A DNA stretch of 64,000 bases, taken from positions 1 through 64,000 of the forward strand of contig JAGNXB010000011.1 of the NCBI GenBank assembly GCA_017985675.1. Reading direction: 5' to 3'. The translations under genes were made by a program, and so were the position numbers. The notes beneath the pieces are model-generated. The model was not told the origin of the DNA. It saw only the letters and a list, made by a program, of their open reading frames with translations, and made no database searches. Of this stretch, positions 1-7,614 are shown in pieces (position 1 is the stretch's first letter; the number at the start of each line of letters is the position of its first letter). This stretch comes from Saprospiraceae bacterium (GTDB taxonomy: Bacteria > Bacteroidota > Bacteroidia > Chitinophagales > Saprospiraceae).

Positions 1-1
1 T

Positions 2-160
2 TTAGGTTTTCGCACGCATTTGTCGGAGGTGGAATCTTTGGATCCGGAGGCCCACCTAAAAAGGCTCCCCCTGCGGGTCGGTCAGCTACGTACTGGGGGC
101 GAGCTGTTCGAGGACGTTTTCCGAATAAACGAATACACGCCTAAACGAATAACCATTTAA
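2..160 (+). CDS. 3' end of an unidentified protein, cut by the window edge
   Basis: The second reading frame is open from the left edge to a TAA at 158-160, giving about 52 residues. The composition is protein-like, with mixed acidic and basic residues and the end ELFEDVFRINEYTPKRITI. The first frame is also open until 144 but reads as a Gly/Pro/Arg-rich string, so I prefer the second. The start lies outside the window and I do not recognise the family. No terminator-like hairpin follows directly; low-complexity spacer begins at once. Whether this is a real gene depends on the sequence to the left. Confidence 0.45.
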   Translation, partial: LGFRTHLSEVESLDPEAHLKRLPLRVGQLRTGGELFEDVFRINEYTPKRITI

Positions 161-644
161 TATCACCATTTCTCAAGTTAGCTATTCCATAATCAACAAC
201 ATGTTGTGGCTGGTTACTACCTTCTGCAAATTAGTAAATGGTAAGGGGTAAATGGTAAGCGGTCAAGGGCCAAAAAAATCTTCATCACTAAACTTTTCAA
301 CTTTTCAACATTTCAACCTCCTTCAACTTTCTCCTTTCTACCTTCTACAAATTAGTAACTGGTAAGGGGTAAAGGGTAAGCGGTCAGGGGCCAAAAATTT
401 TCGCAACCCGCAACCCCCGCAACCCGCAACCCTCGCAACCTCTAAACCCTTCAACCTTTAAACCTCGTTCTACTTTCTACTTTCTACAAAAAACTAATCC
501 ATCTAACGCATTCAGATCCAATACCTAATTGAATCGAAAGACGACATCACTAGGGCAATTGCATATTTTTTAAATATGAATTGTCATCCATCGCAAACAA
601 GATCGGTGATAATGTCGTAGAATAGCGGTATCAAATCGCTACCA
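161..644. other. Low-complexity intergenic spacer
   Basis: No credible gene lies here. The stretch is built from pyrimidine-rich phrases such as CAACTTTTCAAC, CTACTTTCTAC and CAACCCGCAACCC, mixed with purine-rich phrases such as GGTAAGGGGTAA. It contains the 59-base direct repeat listed separately. I could not find a TAnnTTTG promoter box for the Nudix gene that follows. Confidence 0.7.
218..397. repeat. Two copies of a 59-base direct repeat
   Basis: Copy 1 is about 218-276 and copy 2 about 339-397, offset by 121 bases. They begin TACCTTCT and end GGGCCAAAAA or GGGGCCAAAAA, with four mismatches by eye. Each copy contains GGTAAGGGGTAAA followed by GGTAAGCGGTCA. Neither copy is coding in a convincing way. 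Confidence 0.75.
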
Positions 645-1085
645 ATGCAATTGCGGCGTTATATGTTAGTTCGGCTCATCCTCCAGGATGGCGATAAAAT
701 CTTACTCTTGCAGCAGTTGCTGCGGAATGGAGGCAAATATACCCTGGTCGGGGGCAAGATTCAGGTATTGGAGACACCTACTGAAGCGCTCATCCGTGAG
801 ACGAAAGAAGAAAGTGGCGCTATCGTATTGGAAGAGGATCTGGAATTTGTCCAGTACATCTACCAGCGCAAGTCATCTATGATAAATACAATCCTGGTGT
901 TTAGAGCCCGCAAATGGACGGGTACAATCCAAAATCTGGAGCCCCACAAGTTTGGCGCTATCGGGTGGTTTTCTCTGGACGCCTTGCCGGACCGGATCAC
1001 CAAATCCACCAAACATATCCTGCGTCACCTGGTAAAGGGATCTTATTACTCTGATATTTCCAGCAAAAAGAGACTGGTCAAATAG
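645..1085 (+). CDS. Nudix hydrolase
   Basis: This is a 146-residue Nudix-fold hydrolase, expected to cleave a nucleoside diphosphate linked to another group using Mg2+. The Nudix box is complete: G37, then five residues, E43, seven residues, R51-E52, E55-E56 and G58. The usual hydrophobic residue after R-E is a Thr here. The substrate cannot be told from the sequence. The protein has no signal peptide and should be cytoplasmic. The ATG at 645 is used; an in-frame ATG at 663 is an alternative that would remove six residues before the first strand. The gene is alone, convergent with the next gene, and ends before a two-way terminator. Confidence 0.85.
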   Translation: MQLRRYMLVRLILQDGDKILLLQQLLRNGGKYTLVGGKIQVLETPTEALIRETKEESGAIVLEEDLEFVQYIYQRKSSMINTILVFRARKWTGTIQNLEPHKFGAIGWFSLDALPDRITKSTKHILRHLVKGSYYSDISSKKRLVK

Positions 1086-1172
1086 TCGCTTTGCCAAAAA
1101 CGCAGCCGTCACCGAATTGCAGCAAACCGCTTTCAACTATGGCCGACTGCAAACGATAACAAGGGCACGAAC

Positions 1173-1207
1173 AAAAAAAGCCTCCGGGGTCACCGGAGGC
1201 TTTTTTT
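1173..1207. terminator. Two-way intrinsic terminator between convergent genes
   Basis: GCCTCCGG at 1180-1187 pairs with CCGGAGGC at 1193-1200 across the loop GGTCA. Seven A residues precede the stem and seven T residues follow it, so the signal works on both strands. It serves the Nudix gene on the plus strand and the cysteine-rich gene on the minus strand. Confidence 0.92.
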
Positions 1208-1229
1208 AATTAGCTAGGAACAAATAATA

Positions 1230-1724
1230 TTAGTTGTTCACTTTCTTGGCAACAGGAGCCACATTAGATTCTGATTCTACTGCAGCACTTGCGCTTTTAC
1301 CCTTTTTGCTGGAGCAGCAAGCTTTGCCACTTGCAGATTTGCCTGCGCAGGATGCTTTAGCGTCACCCTCACCGGAAGTCGTCGTTGCACTAGCACCTTT
1401 GCTTGCACAACAAGCACCACCTTTCTTTTCAGAAACCTGAGATGGTGAAACATTTACAAACTGGGAAGAGGTTGCATCATATTGTACTTGAGAGAAAGAT
1501 ACTTTTCCACTTTTCTCACAAACATCCTTTTTGTAGTAGGACACTTTGCCGGACGTCTCACAGACGCGACGGTCAATCGTTCCGTCTAAAGATGCAGCCT
1601 TCGCAGCAGCCTCATCAGATACAGAAGCAGTTGCAGAAGAAGAAGCTTTGGCAGCGCAATTATGTTGAGCTTGAACAGCTACAGCAGCAAATGCAAGCAC
1701 AGCTAATAAAATGAATTTTTTCAT
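1230..1724 (-). CDS. Secreted cysteine-rich protein of unknown function
   Basis: The protein has 164 residues. A signal peptide (MKKFILLAVLAFAAVAVQAQ) ends at a plausible signal peptidase I site near residue 20. The mature part is rich in Ala, Ser and Lys and has cysteines in a suggestive pattern: two related segments, VCETSGKVSYY and VCEKSGKVSF, then two CC pairs and a single Cys in a low-complexity tail (GGACCASKG, SCAGKSASGKACCSSKKG). These could form disulfides or bind metal in the envelope, but nothing identifies a function. It has its own good promoter and its own terminator, so it is a single-gene unit. I do not recognise a named family. Confidence 0.8.
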   Translation of the reverse strand: MKKFILLAVLAFAAVAVQAQHNCAAKASSSATASVSDEAAAKAASLDGTIDRRVCETSGKVSYYKKDVCEKSGKVSFSQVQYDATSSQFVNVSPSQVSEKKGGACCASKGASATTTSGEGDAKASCAGKSASGKACCSSKKGKSASAAVESESNVAPVAKKVNN

Positions 1725-1754
1725 GTCGAGAGTTTAATGGTGTGATTTAAAGTC

Positions 1755-1786
1755 CAAATATAAGTTACTTGGTGGTAATGACCAAA
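1755..1786 (-). promoter_or_regulatory. Bacteroidota-type promoter for the cysteine-rich protein
   Basis: On the minus strand TTTG (1783-1786) is followed after exactly 20 bases by TATATTTG (1755-1762), a full match to the Bacteroidota primary sigma consensus. The start codon is about 30 bases further on, at 1724. Confidence 0.8.
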
Positions 1787-1913
1787 CCTTTTTACCCTAT
1801 AATCCAGTCCTTTAACAGGTTTTTAACCTATTCGGGCCCCATATGCTTTGGGAAAGTGAAAACTAGGAACGGACACTCTTTTTTACATTAACTTCGTTGC
1901 ACATTACCCTCAA

Positions 1914-2342
1914 ATGATGAATAACCTACTGGGACTTATCCTCCTTTTGACCACTATGGCAGGAGTTTCCTGTCAAACCAAACAACTGGCGGGCAATCCA
2001 TTAACCGACCGATCGCTCGTATTTGGGAGGGGAGGTGGTGTTACAGGCATCGAAAAAACCTGGATACTCATGGATAATGGCCAGGTACTTAAACAAGAAG
2101 TTATTGGAGCAAACCCTGCCCCTGTGGGTAAGATTGCCACATCCAAAGCACGATTATTATTCAATAAGGCGGATGAAGCACTTTACGGGGAAACCAATCT
2201 TACCGAAGTGGGGAATACGTATTCCTTTATAGGATTGCAGGATAGCAGCCGCAGCGCTCGCCTCGTTTGGACGGGCACGCTTCCGGCTATGAATCCGACC
2301 TTAGCCGAACTCATAACTGAAATGGAAAAAATAGCCAAATAA
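1914..2342 (+). CDS. Small lipoprotein of unknown function
   Basis: This is a 142-residue protein with a lipoprotein signal: a hydrophobic stretch from residue 5 and a lipobox GVSC with Cys at residue 20. The mature domain contains the phrase VFGRGGGVTGIEKTWILMDNG and ends without a membrane segment. I place it in the envelope but know no function. An in-frame ATG one codon later is an equally possible start. The gene ends ten bases before the M4 protease gene, which suggests one transcript. No strong promoter is visible; TAACTTCG near 1889 is one base off the TAnnTTTG box. Confidence 0.75.
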   Translation: MMNNLLGLILLLTTMAGVSCQTKQLAGNPLTDRSLVFGRGGGVTGIEKTWILMDNGQVLKQEVIGANPAPVGKIATSKARLLFNKADEALYGETNLTEVGNTYSFIGLQDSSRSARLVWTGTLPAMNPTLAELITEMEKIAK

Positions 2343-2352
2343 TCTCCTCCCT

Positions 2353-5300
2353 ATGCGTACACTCAATATACTATTAACCTCAAGCTTGCTGATGTTCATT
2401 TGTCACACGACCTTGGTGGCGCAAATGAAACCTCAGCGGACAGGTACTATTTCCCATACGCCACTCCACACCATAGAACCCTTAACGCAGCCCATCTTTG
2501 GTGTGCCAATGGTCCAAAATAATCTGATGAATACACCACCGTATGGTCGGAGCCGGGTATTGGATAAAGCCGCCTTCCAGCCTTATCGCGTGTTGCTAGC
2601 AGATGATAACCAACTGCCAGTATGGATAGAATGGAAAGGCGCCGAAATCCAGGAGCAGGATCCCATTCGCTGGGGTCAGGCTATGTTGGCCCAACTATCT
2701 GGCGCCATGTTGCAGCAAAAACCGGGTATGTCCTGGGAACCAGGTCGAATCATTGAAGAGGGCAATGGCAGCCTGGATATCAGCTTCATTCAGTCGTACA
2801 AAGGGATCCCAATAGATGCTGCGGAGGTTCGATTGCATCGTCGCACGACTTTACCGACCATTATTCAGGGAAGATATTACCCGGCATTTGGCGATGTAAA
2901 TGTCCAACCGGGATTTGATGCCCAGCAAGCAATGGATGTAGCTAAGCAGCATATTAAAGCAAGACCATTACCTGTGCTTCCAGTCGGCACTGTACCTGTC
3001 TTGCCCGCGCCGGCACTCGTCATTTTTATGGTAAATGATGAACCCAAATTGGCCTGGCATATGGAACTCATGGCCAATCCAATGCATCGCTACACAGTAT
3101 ATGTAGACGCCATCACCGGTCAAATCCTTCAATCCAGGCTGGAAACTTGTTCCTTCAAAGCAAATTACATCGAAACGGAACCCGACCACCATTGCGCAGC
3201 TCATGAAAATACGGTTTCAGAAGAGGAAGTCATGAATGGTCCAGGTACAGCAAATGCAGCTGACCTGCTGGGGATATCCCGTTTTATCCACACCTATGAG
3301 GTCAACAATACCTGGTATATGTTGGATGGAAGCCGCAGCACATTTAATCTGGCGGCTTCTCAATTACCCAACGATCCAGCAGGGGCAATATTGACCGTGA
3401 ATGCCTTAAACACATCGCCGGAAAACAGCAGTTTTCAGGCAGTACATGTCACGTCATCAAACAATGTCTGGAATAATCCTGCCGCGATATCGGCCCATTA
3501 CAATGCTGGAAAATCATTTGAATATTTCAAGGATACGCTGAAGCGCAATTCGATCAATGGCCAGGGGGGTACCATTTTATCTTATATTAATGTAGCAGAA
3601 TCCGATGGCTCCTCCATGGACAATGCCTTCTGGAATGGGGAATCGATTTTTTATGGCAATGGGAATACGGCTTTTTTCTCTTTGGCACGCTCCCTGGATG
3701 TAGCTGCACATGAAATGACGCATGGCGTCGTACAGTCAACAGCCAATCTCGTGTACCAAAATGAATCTGGCGCATTGAATGAGTCTTATGCGGATATTTA
3801 TGGAGCCATGGTGGATCGCGATGATTGGCTGATAGGCGAGGAAGTGGTCAAATTAGGTGCCTTCCCTTCAGGAGCCATGCGCAGCTTGTCAAATCCACAC
3901 AATGGCGGGACAGGGCTCAGTAGTCCGGGCTGGCAGCCCAAACACACCAATGAGCAGTACAAAGGCAGCCAGGATAATGGGGGTGTCCATATTAATAGTG
4001 GTATTCCCAATCACGCCTTTTTCTTATTCGCCTCCCAAGCCCAGGTCGGAAAAGCCAGAGCAGAGCAGGTATTTTATAAAGCACTGACAACGTACCTGGT
4101 TAAATCATCCAAATTCCTGGATCTTCGGTTTGCGGTAATTCAGTCGTGTAAAGACTTATATGGTGCGGGCACGCCGCTTGTCATGCTTGCCGAACAGGCA
4201 TTTAACAGTGTCGGCATTGGTTCTGGTTTTTCAGGGGGCGGGACGCCGGATGATTATCAGGATGAGCTTGCTGTGAATCCAGGTCAGCAATTCCTAATCC
4301 TTACGGATGATGCCTACAGTACCATTTATTTTTCCAATACGGATGGCAGTAATCTGCAGGCCATATCCAATAAGGATCTTATCAGTCGGCCAAGTATTAC
4401 AGATGATGGGACATCGGTCGTTTTTGTGGGTTCAGACAAACGGATTTATTTATTGACTATTGATTACAGTACAGGAAATATAAATGAAACGATTTTACAA
4501 AATCAACCGATGTGGGATCATGTAGCCGTTGCAAAAGACGGGTCCCGCATTGCTGCCACGACGGACGATATTGACAACGTTATTCTGGTTTTTGATTTTG
4601 GACTCCAGGCATGGGAGGAATTTGAACTATATAATCCCACCTTCACGGAGGGTGTAGAAACCGCGGAAGTGCAATATCCTGATGTGATTGAATTTGACCA
4701 TTCAGGGAATTACGTTATGTATGATGCGTTTAATGAAATTCAAAACCAAAACGGATATTATGCGGAATATTGGGATATCGGATTTCTGGAAGTATGGAAT
4801 AAGGGCTTAAATGGTTTTGCCCAGGGGGATATTTTTAAATTATTTAATAATCTTCCGGAAAACACAAGCATCGCCAATCCGACATTTGCTAAAAATGCAC
4901 CCTATGTCATGGCATTTGATTTCATCGATGATTTTACTGGTGAAAATGCTATCTATGGGGCGAATTTGGAAAATGGGGAAATAGGATTAATTTTTGAAAA
5001 TGATGTACTTGGTTACCCCAATTATTCGGTCGATGATAAAAAAATGGTTTTTAATGCTACCTCTGGTTTTTTCTCTGATCCGGCGCTGGGCATTATTGAT
5101 CTGGAAACAAATCGCATCGAAGGAAAGTCGGCTACCGCAAAAGTACTTATTGATGGCGGGCAGTGGGGCGTTTGGTTTGCCAATGGGAGCAGGCCGCTCA
5201 CCGATGTAGAAACAGAAGTTAAGGGCCAAAACATTCGCGTTTATCCTAATCCGGGAACGTCATTTATTGCTATTGACGGCTTTGATCAATCCGTGCAGGT

Positions 5301-5460
5301 ATCGGTAATGGATATGTTGGGCAGGACTGTATATATGAAGGAGGATTTTGAACCAGGCCAATCCATAGCTACGCATGGCTGGGCACCCGGACTTTATCGT
5401 GTGTTGGTCACGGATAATCGATCTACATATCGCTTTGCCTGGATGCTAGCCAAACAGTAA
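2353..5460 (+). CDS. Thermolysin-like M4 metalloprotease with T9SS sorting domain
   Basis: The 1035-residue protein is a secreted zinc endopeptidase. After a signal peptide (about residues 1-24) come propeptide FTP/PepSY-like regions to about residue 290, then the M4 domain. Zinc site: H453-E454-x-x-H457 in AHEMTH, with E477 of NESYAD twenty residues on, the spacing seen in thermolysin. H546 in GGVHINSGIPNHA matches the transition-state histidine. Residues about 640-950 look like a TolB/PD40-type beta-propeller, and the end (from about 965, VYPNPG onward) is a type A T9SS sorting domain. All catalytic residues are present, so it should be active after prodomain removal. It sits between a lipoprotein and a glycosyltransferase gene. 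Confidence 0.93.
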   Translation: MRTLNILLTSSLLMFICHTTLVAQMKPQRTGTISHTPLHTIEPLTQPIFGVPMVQNNLMNTPPYGRSRVLDKAAFQPYRVLLADDNQLPVWIEWKGAEIQEQDPIRWGQAMLAQLSGAMLQQKPGMSWEPGRIIEEGNGSLDISFIQSYKGIPIDAAEVRLHRRTTLPTIIQGRYYPAFGDVNVQPGFDAQQAMDVAKQHIKARPLPVLPVGTVPVLPAPALVIFMVNDEPKLAWHMELMANPMHRYTVYVDAITGQILQSRLETCSFKANYIETEPDHHCAAHENTVSEEEVMNGPGTANAADLLGISRFIHTYEVNNTWYMLDGSRSTFNLAASQLPNDPAGAILTVNALNTSPENSSFQAVHVTSSNNVWNNPAAISAHYNAGKSFEYFKDTLKRNSINGQGGTILSYINVAESDGSSMDNAFWNGESIFYGNGNTAFFSLARSLDVAAHEMTHGVVQSTANLVYQNESGALNESYADIYGAMVDRDDWLIGEEVVKLGAFPSGAMRSLSNPHNGGTGLSSPGWQPKHTNEQYKGSQDNGGVHINSGIPNHAFFLFASQAQVGKARAEQVFYKALTTYLVKSSKFLDLRFAVIQSCKDLYGAGTPLVMLAEQAFNSVGIGSGFSGGGTPDDYQDELAVNPGQQFLILTDDAYSTIYFSNTDGSNLQAISNKDLISRPSITDDGTSVVFVGSDKRIYLLTIDYSTGNINETILQNQPMWDHVAVAKDGSRIAATTDDIDNVILVFDFGLQAWEEFELYNPTFTEGVETAEVQYPDVIEFDHSGNYVMYDAFNEIQNQNGYYAEYWDIGFLEVWNKGLNGFAQGDIFKLFNNLPENTSIANPTFAKNAPYVMAFDFIDDFTGENAIYGANLENGEIGLIFENDVLGYPNYSVDDKKMVFNATSGFFSDPALGIIDLETNRIEGKSATAKVLIDGGQWGVWFANGSRPLTDVETEVKGQNIRVYPNPGTSFIAIDGFDQSVQVSVMDMLGRTVYMKEDFEPGQSIATHGWAPGLYRVLVTDNRSTYRFAWMLAKQ

Positions 5461-5507
5461 AACAGCTCTTTTATAATACCCAATTTACCTGGACGGATTA
5501 TTCCTGC

Positions 5508-6503
5508 GTGAAGAAAGTACTTATCATTCGTTTTAGTTCCATTGGCGACATCGTACTGACAACGCCGGTCATTCGATGTGTACATCAACAATTGGGTGCA
5601 GAAATACATGTCTTGACTAAGAAGTCATTCGCCGGATTATTGGAAGCGAATCCCTACGTGCATAAAATCCATATTTTGGATAAATCACTACGGGAAGTGC
5701 TGCCACAATTAAAAGCTGCGCGGTTTGATTTAATCCTGGATTTGCATAAAAATTTGAGGTCCTTCAGGTTGCAGCTTGGATTAGGTCGGCCGGTTTTAAC
5801 ATTCGATAAACTCAATTGGAAAAAGTGGTTATTGACGGCGTTGCGCATCGACCGTTTGCCTCGTATACACCTGGTGGACCGCTATTTCAAAGGGCTGGAG
5901 CCTGTTGGTGTCGTGAATGACCAGCAAGGCCTTGATTATTTTATCCCGCCTGATGCGGAAGTTAATCCCGGTGAATGGTTAGCCCCGGGCCATGGTCCGT
6001 ATGTAGTAGCGGTCCTTGGAGCCGCTCATGCCACCAAACAAATTCCGGTTCATCAATTGATAGCTATTCTACAGTCGGTTCATCATCCTGTGGTGTTGCT
6101 GGGCGGACCGGCTGATCAGGAGACCGGCGAGCGCGTAGTGGTGGGACACTTTAAATATCCGGTTATCAATCTGGCAGGCAAACTGAGTATCCACCAATCG
6201 GCCAGTGTGATTCGCCAGAGTGCCGCTGTCCTGACCCCGGACACGGGCATGATGCATATAGCCGCGGCATTCAGAAAGCCAATAATCTCCGTGTGGGGTA
6301 ACACAGTACCTGCTTTTGGGATGTACCCCTACCTGCCTCCCGGATCACCTGCAGGAAATATTTGGGAAGTGGATGATCTCGCTTGCAGGCCTTGTTCCAA
6401 GATTGGATCCGCGAAATGTCCCAGGGGCCATTTTAAGTGTATGTTGGACCACAATCCGCAGGCAATAGGCAACTCAATCGACGCGTCATGCAGGAATATG
6501 TGA
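5508..6503 (+). CDS. Glycosyltransferase family 9 (heptosyltransferase-like)
   Basis: The 331-residue protein has the GT9 layout: N-terminal RFSSIGDIVLTTPV, then LDLHKNLRS, and the C-terminal nucleotide-sugar half with LTPDTGMMHIAAAF and ISVWGNT. Family members add heptose or related sugars to lipopolysaccharide cores at the inner membrane face. The tail carries CRPCSKIG followed by KCPRGHFKCM, a cysteine cluster I associate with Bacteroidota GT9 proteins. The donor sugar cannot be read from sequence. The start is a GTG at 5508; it is the only sensible one because the RFSSIGD strand begins eight residues in. The gene follows the protease by 47 bases and is probably cotranscribed. Confidence 0.88.
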   Translation: MKKVLIIRFSSIGDIVLTTPVIRCVHQQLGAEIHVLTKKSFAGLLEANPYVHKIHILDKSLREVLPQLKAARFDLILDLHKNLRSFRLQLGLGRPVLTFDKLNWKKWLLTALRIDRLPRIHLVDRYFKGLEPVGVVNDQQGLDYFIPPDAEVNPGEWLAPGHGPYVVAVLGAAHATKQIPVHQLIAILQSVHHPVVLLGGPADQETGERVVVGHFKYPVINLAGKLSIHQSASVIRQSAAVLTPDTGMMHIAAAFRKPIISVWGNTVPAFGMYPYLPPGSPAGNIWEVDDLACRPCSKIGSAKCPRGHFKCMLDHNPQAIGNSIDASCRNM

Positions 6504-6585
6504 TTAAATTGAAGGATTAGCAATAAAATCAAAGGACATAATTGGCAAAAACAAGTATATTTCGGCTTTATAACTCGGAAGGACT

Positions 6586-7599
6586 ATGCTAAAATCACTA
6601 CTTACAGGTTGTTTCCTGACTTTTTTCATGTCAATTGCCTGGACCCAGGATGTCCATTTTACGCAATTTACCATGTCCCCATTGATGTTGAATCCAGCGA
6701 ATACGGGCGCTTTCAACGGTTCTTACCGGATAGGCGGCATTTATCGTGACCAATGGGCACATATCAGTAAATCATTTCAAACACCAGCGATCTATTTGGA
6801 CGCACCTATCATCAGAGGATTCAGGGCGCATGACTGGCTGGGAGTGGGTGTCAATTTGTTTCAAGACAAAGCCGGTATAGCCGGGATGCGTTTTGGCGGC
6901 TTGCTGATTTCGGGTGCGTACCATCTGGCGCTACAAAAATCCCGTAAGGATGTGATCACCTTCGGATTTGGTGGTGGCAATATGACCCGCAATATAGATA
7001 TGACCAATATGGCTATCAAATTGCAGGATGAATTGGAAGGCCCTCCGGGTACAATGAGTATCGATCGCACCTCCGTACAAAACAAGGTTGATTATATCGA
7101 CCTGAATGCAGGGATCTTGTATACACGCAAATTTAAAAATGGTAAATCCCTGCGCACGGGATTATCTGTCAATCACCTCAACAAACCACAGTACAGGCTG
7201 CGGGGTGGAGGCGGTGATGCCGACAGGCTTCCGATGAGGATTGCTGCTCACGGAGAAGTGGATTTAGTCGTGAATGATAAATGGACTGTAACACCAGCCT
7301 TGCTGTTTCAAAACATGTCAAAAATAAATGAAATTCAGGCTCAGGCGCTGGCGGGATATCTCTTCAATGCAGAAAAAGAAATAACCTTGTTGGGCGGTCT
7401 GGGTTTTCGCATCGGAGATGCGGTGCCTGTCATTGTCGGTGCCCAGTGGAAAACGCTACGGGTTGGGGTGAGTTGGGATTATAACTTCAGCGAGGTGACA
7501 CCTAATGGCAATGGAGGCTTTGAAATAGCAGCTTCCTACATCGTGAAAATATTCAAAAAGCCTTCTGTGAAACCGGTCATTATTTGTCCGCGCTTCTAA
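6586..7599 (+). CDS. PorP/SprF family type IX secretion membrane protein
   Basis: The 337-residue protein starts with a signal peptide ending near SIAWTQ and continues with the family hallmark DVHFTQFTMSPLMLNPANTG and a GGIYRDQW segment. The rest is amphipathic beta-strand-like sequence, consistent with an outer-membrane barrel. PorP works with the T9SS in Porphyromonas, and SprF is needed in Flavobacterium for export of the SprB adhesin. Such genes occur in many copies in gliding Bacteroidota, so this one may serve a particular cargo. It is followed 15 bases later by a PorE-like gene, a pairing common in the phylum. TATATTTC at 6562 is a near promoter box. Confidence 0.92.
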   Translation: MLKSLLTGCFLTFFMSIAWTQDVHFTQFTMSPLMLNPANTGAFNGSYRIGGIYRDQWAHISKSFQTPAIYLDAPIIRGFRAHDWLGVGVNLFQDKAGIAGMRFGGLLISGAYHLALQKSRKDVITFGFGGGNMTRNIDMTNMAIKLQDELEGPPGTMSIDRTSVQNKVDYIDLNAGILYTRKFKNGKSLRTGLSVNHLNKPQYRLRGGGGDADRLPMRIAAHGEVDLVVNDKWTVTPALLFQNMSKINEIQAQALAGYLFNAEKEITLLGGLGFRIGDAVPVIVGAQWKTLRVGVSWDYNFSEVTPNGNGGFEIAASYIVKIFKKPSVKPVIICPRF

Positions 7600-7614
7600 T
7601 TATTCTGAACATCA

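Noticed and set aside
873-1136. Minus-strand frame of 87 codons across the Nudix gene end
   Set aside because: It overlaps the Nudix coding region and has no family features.
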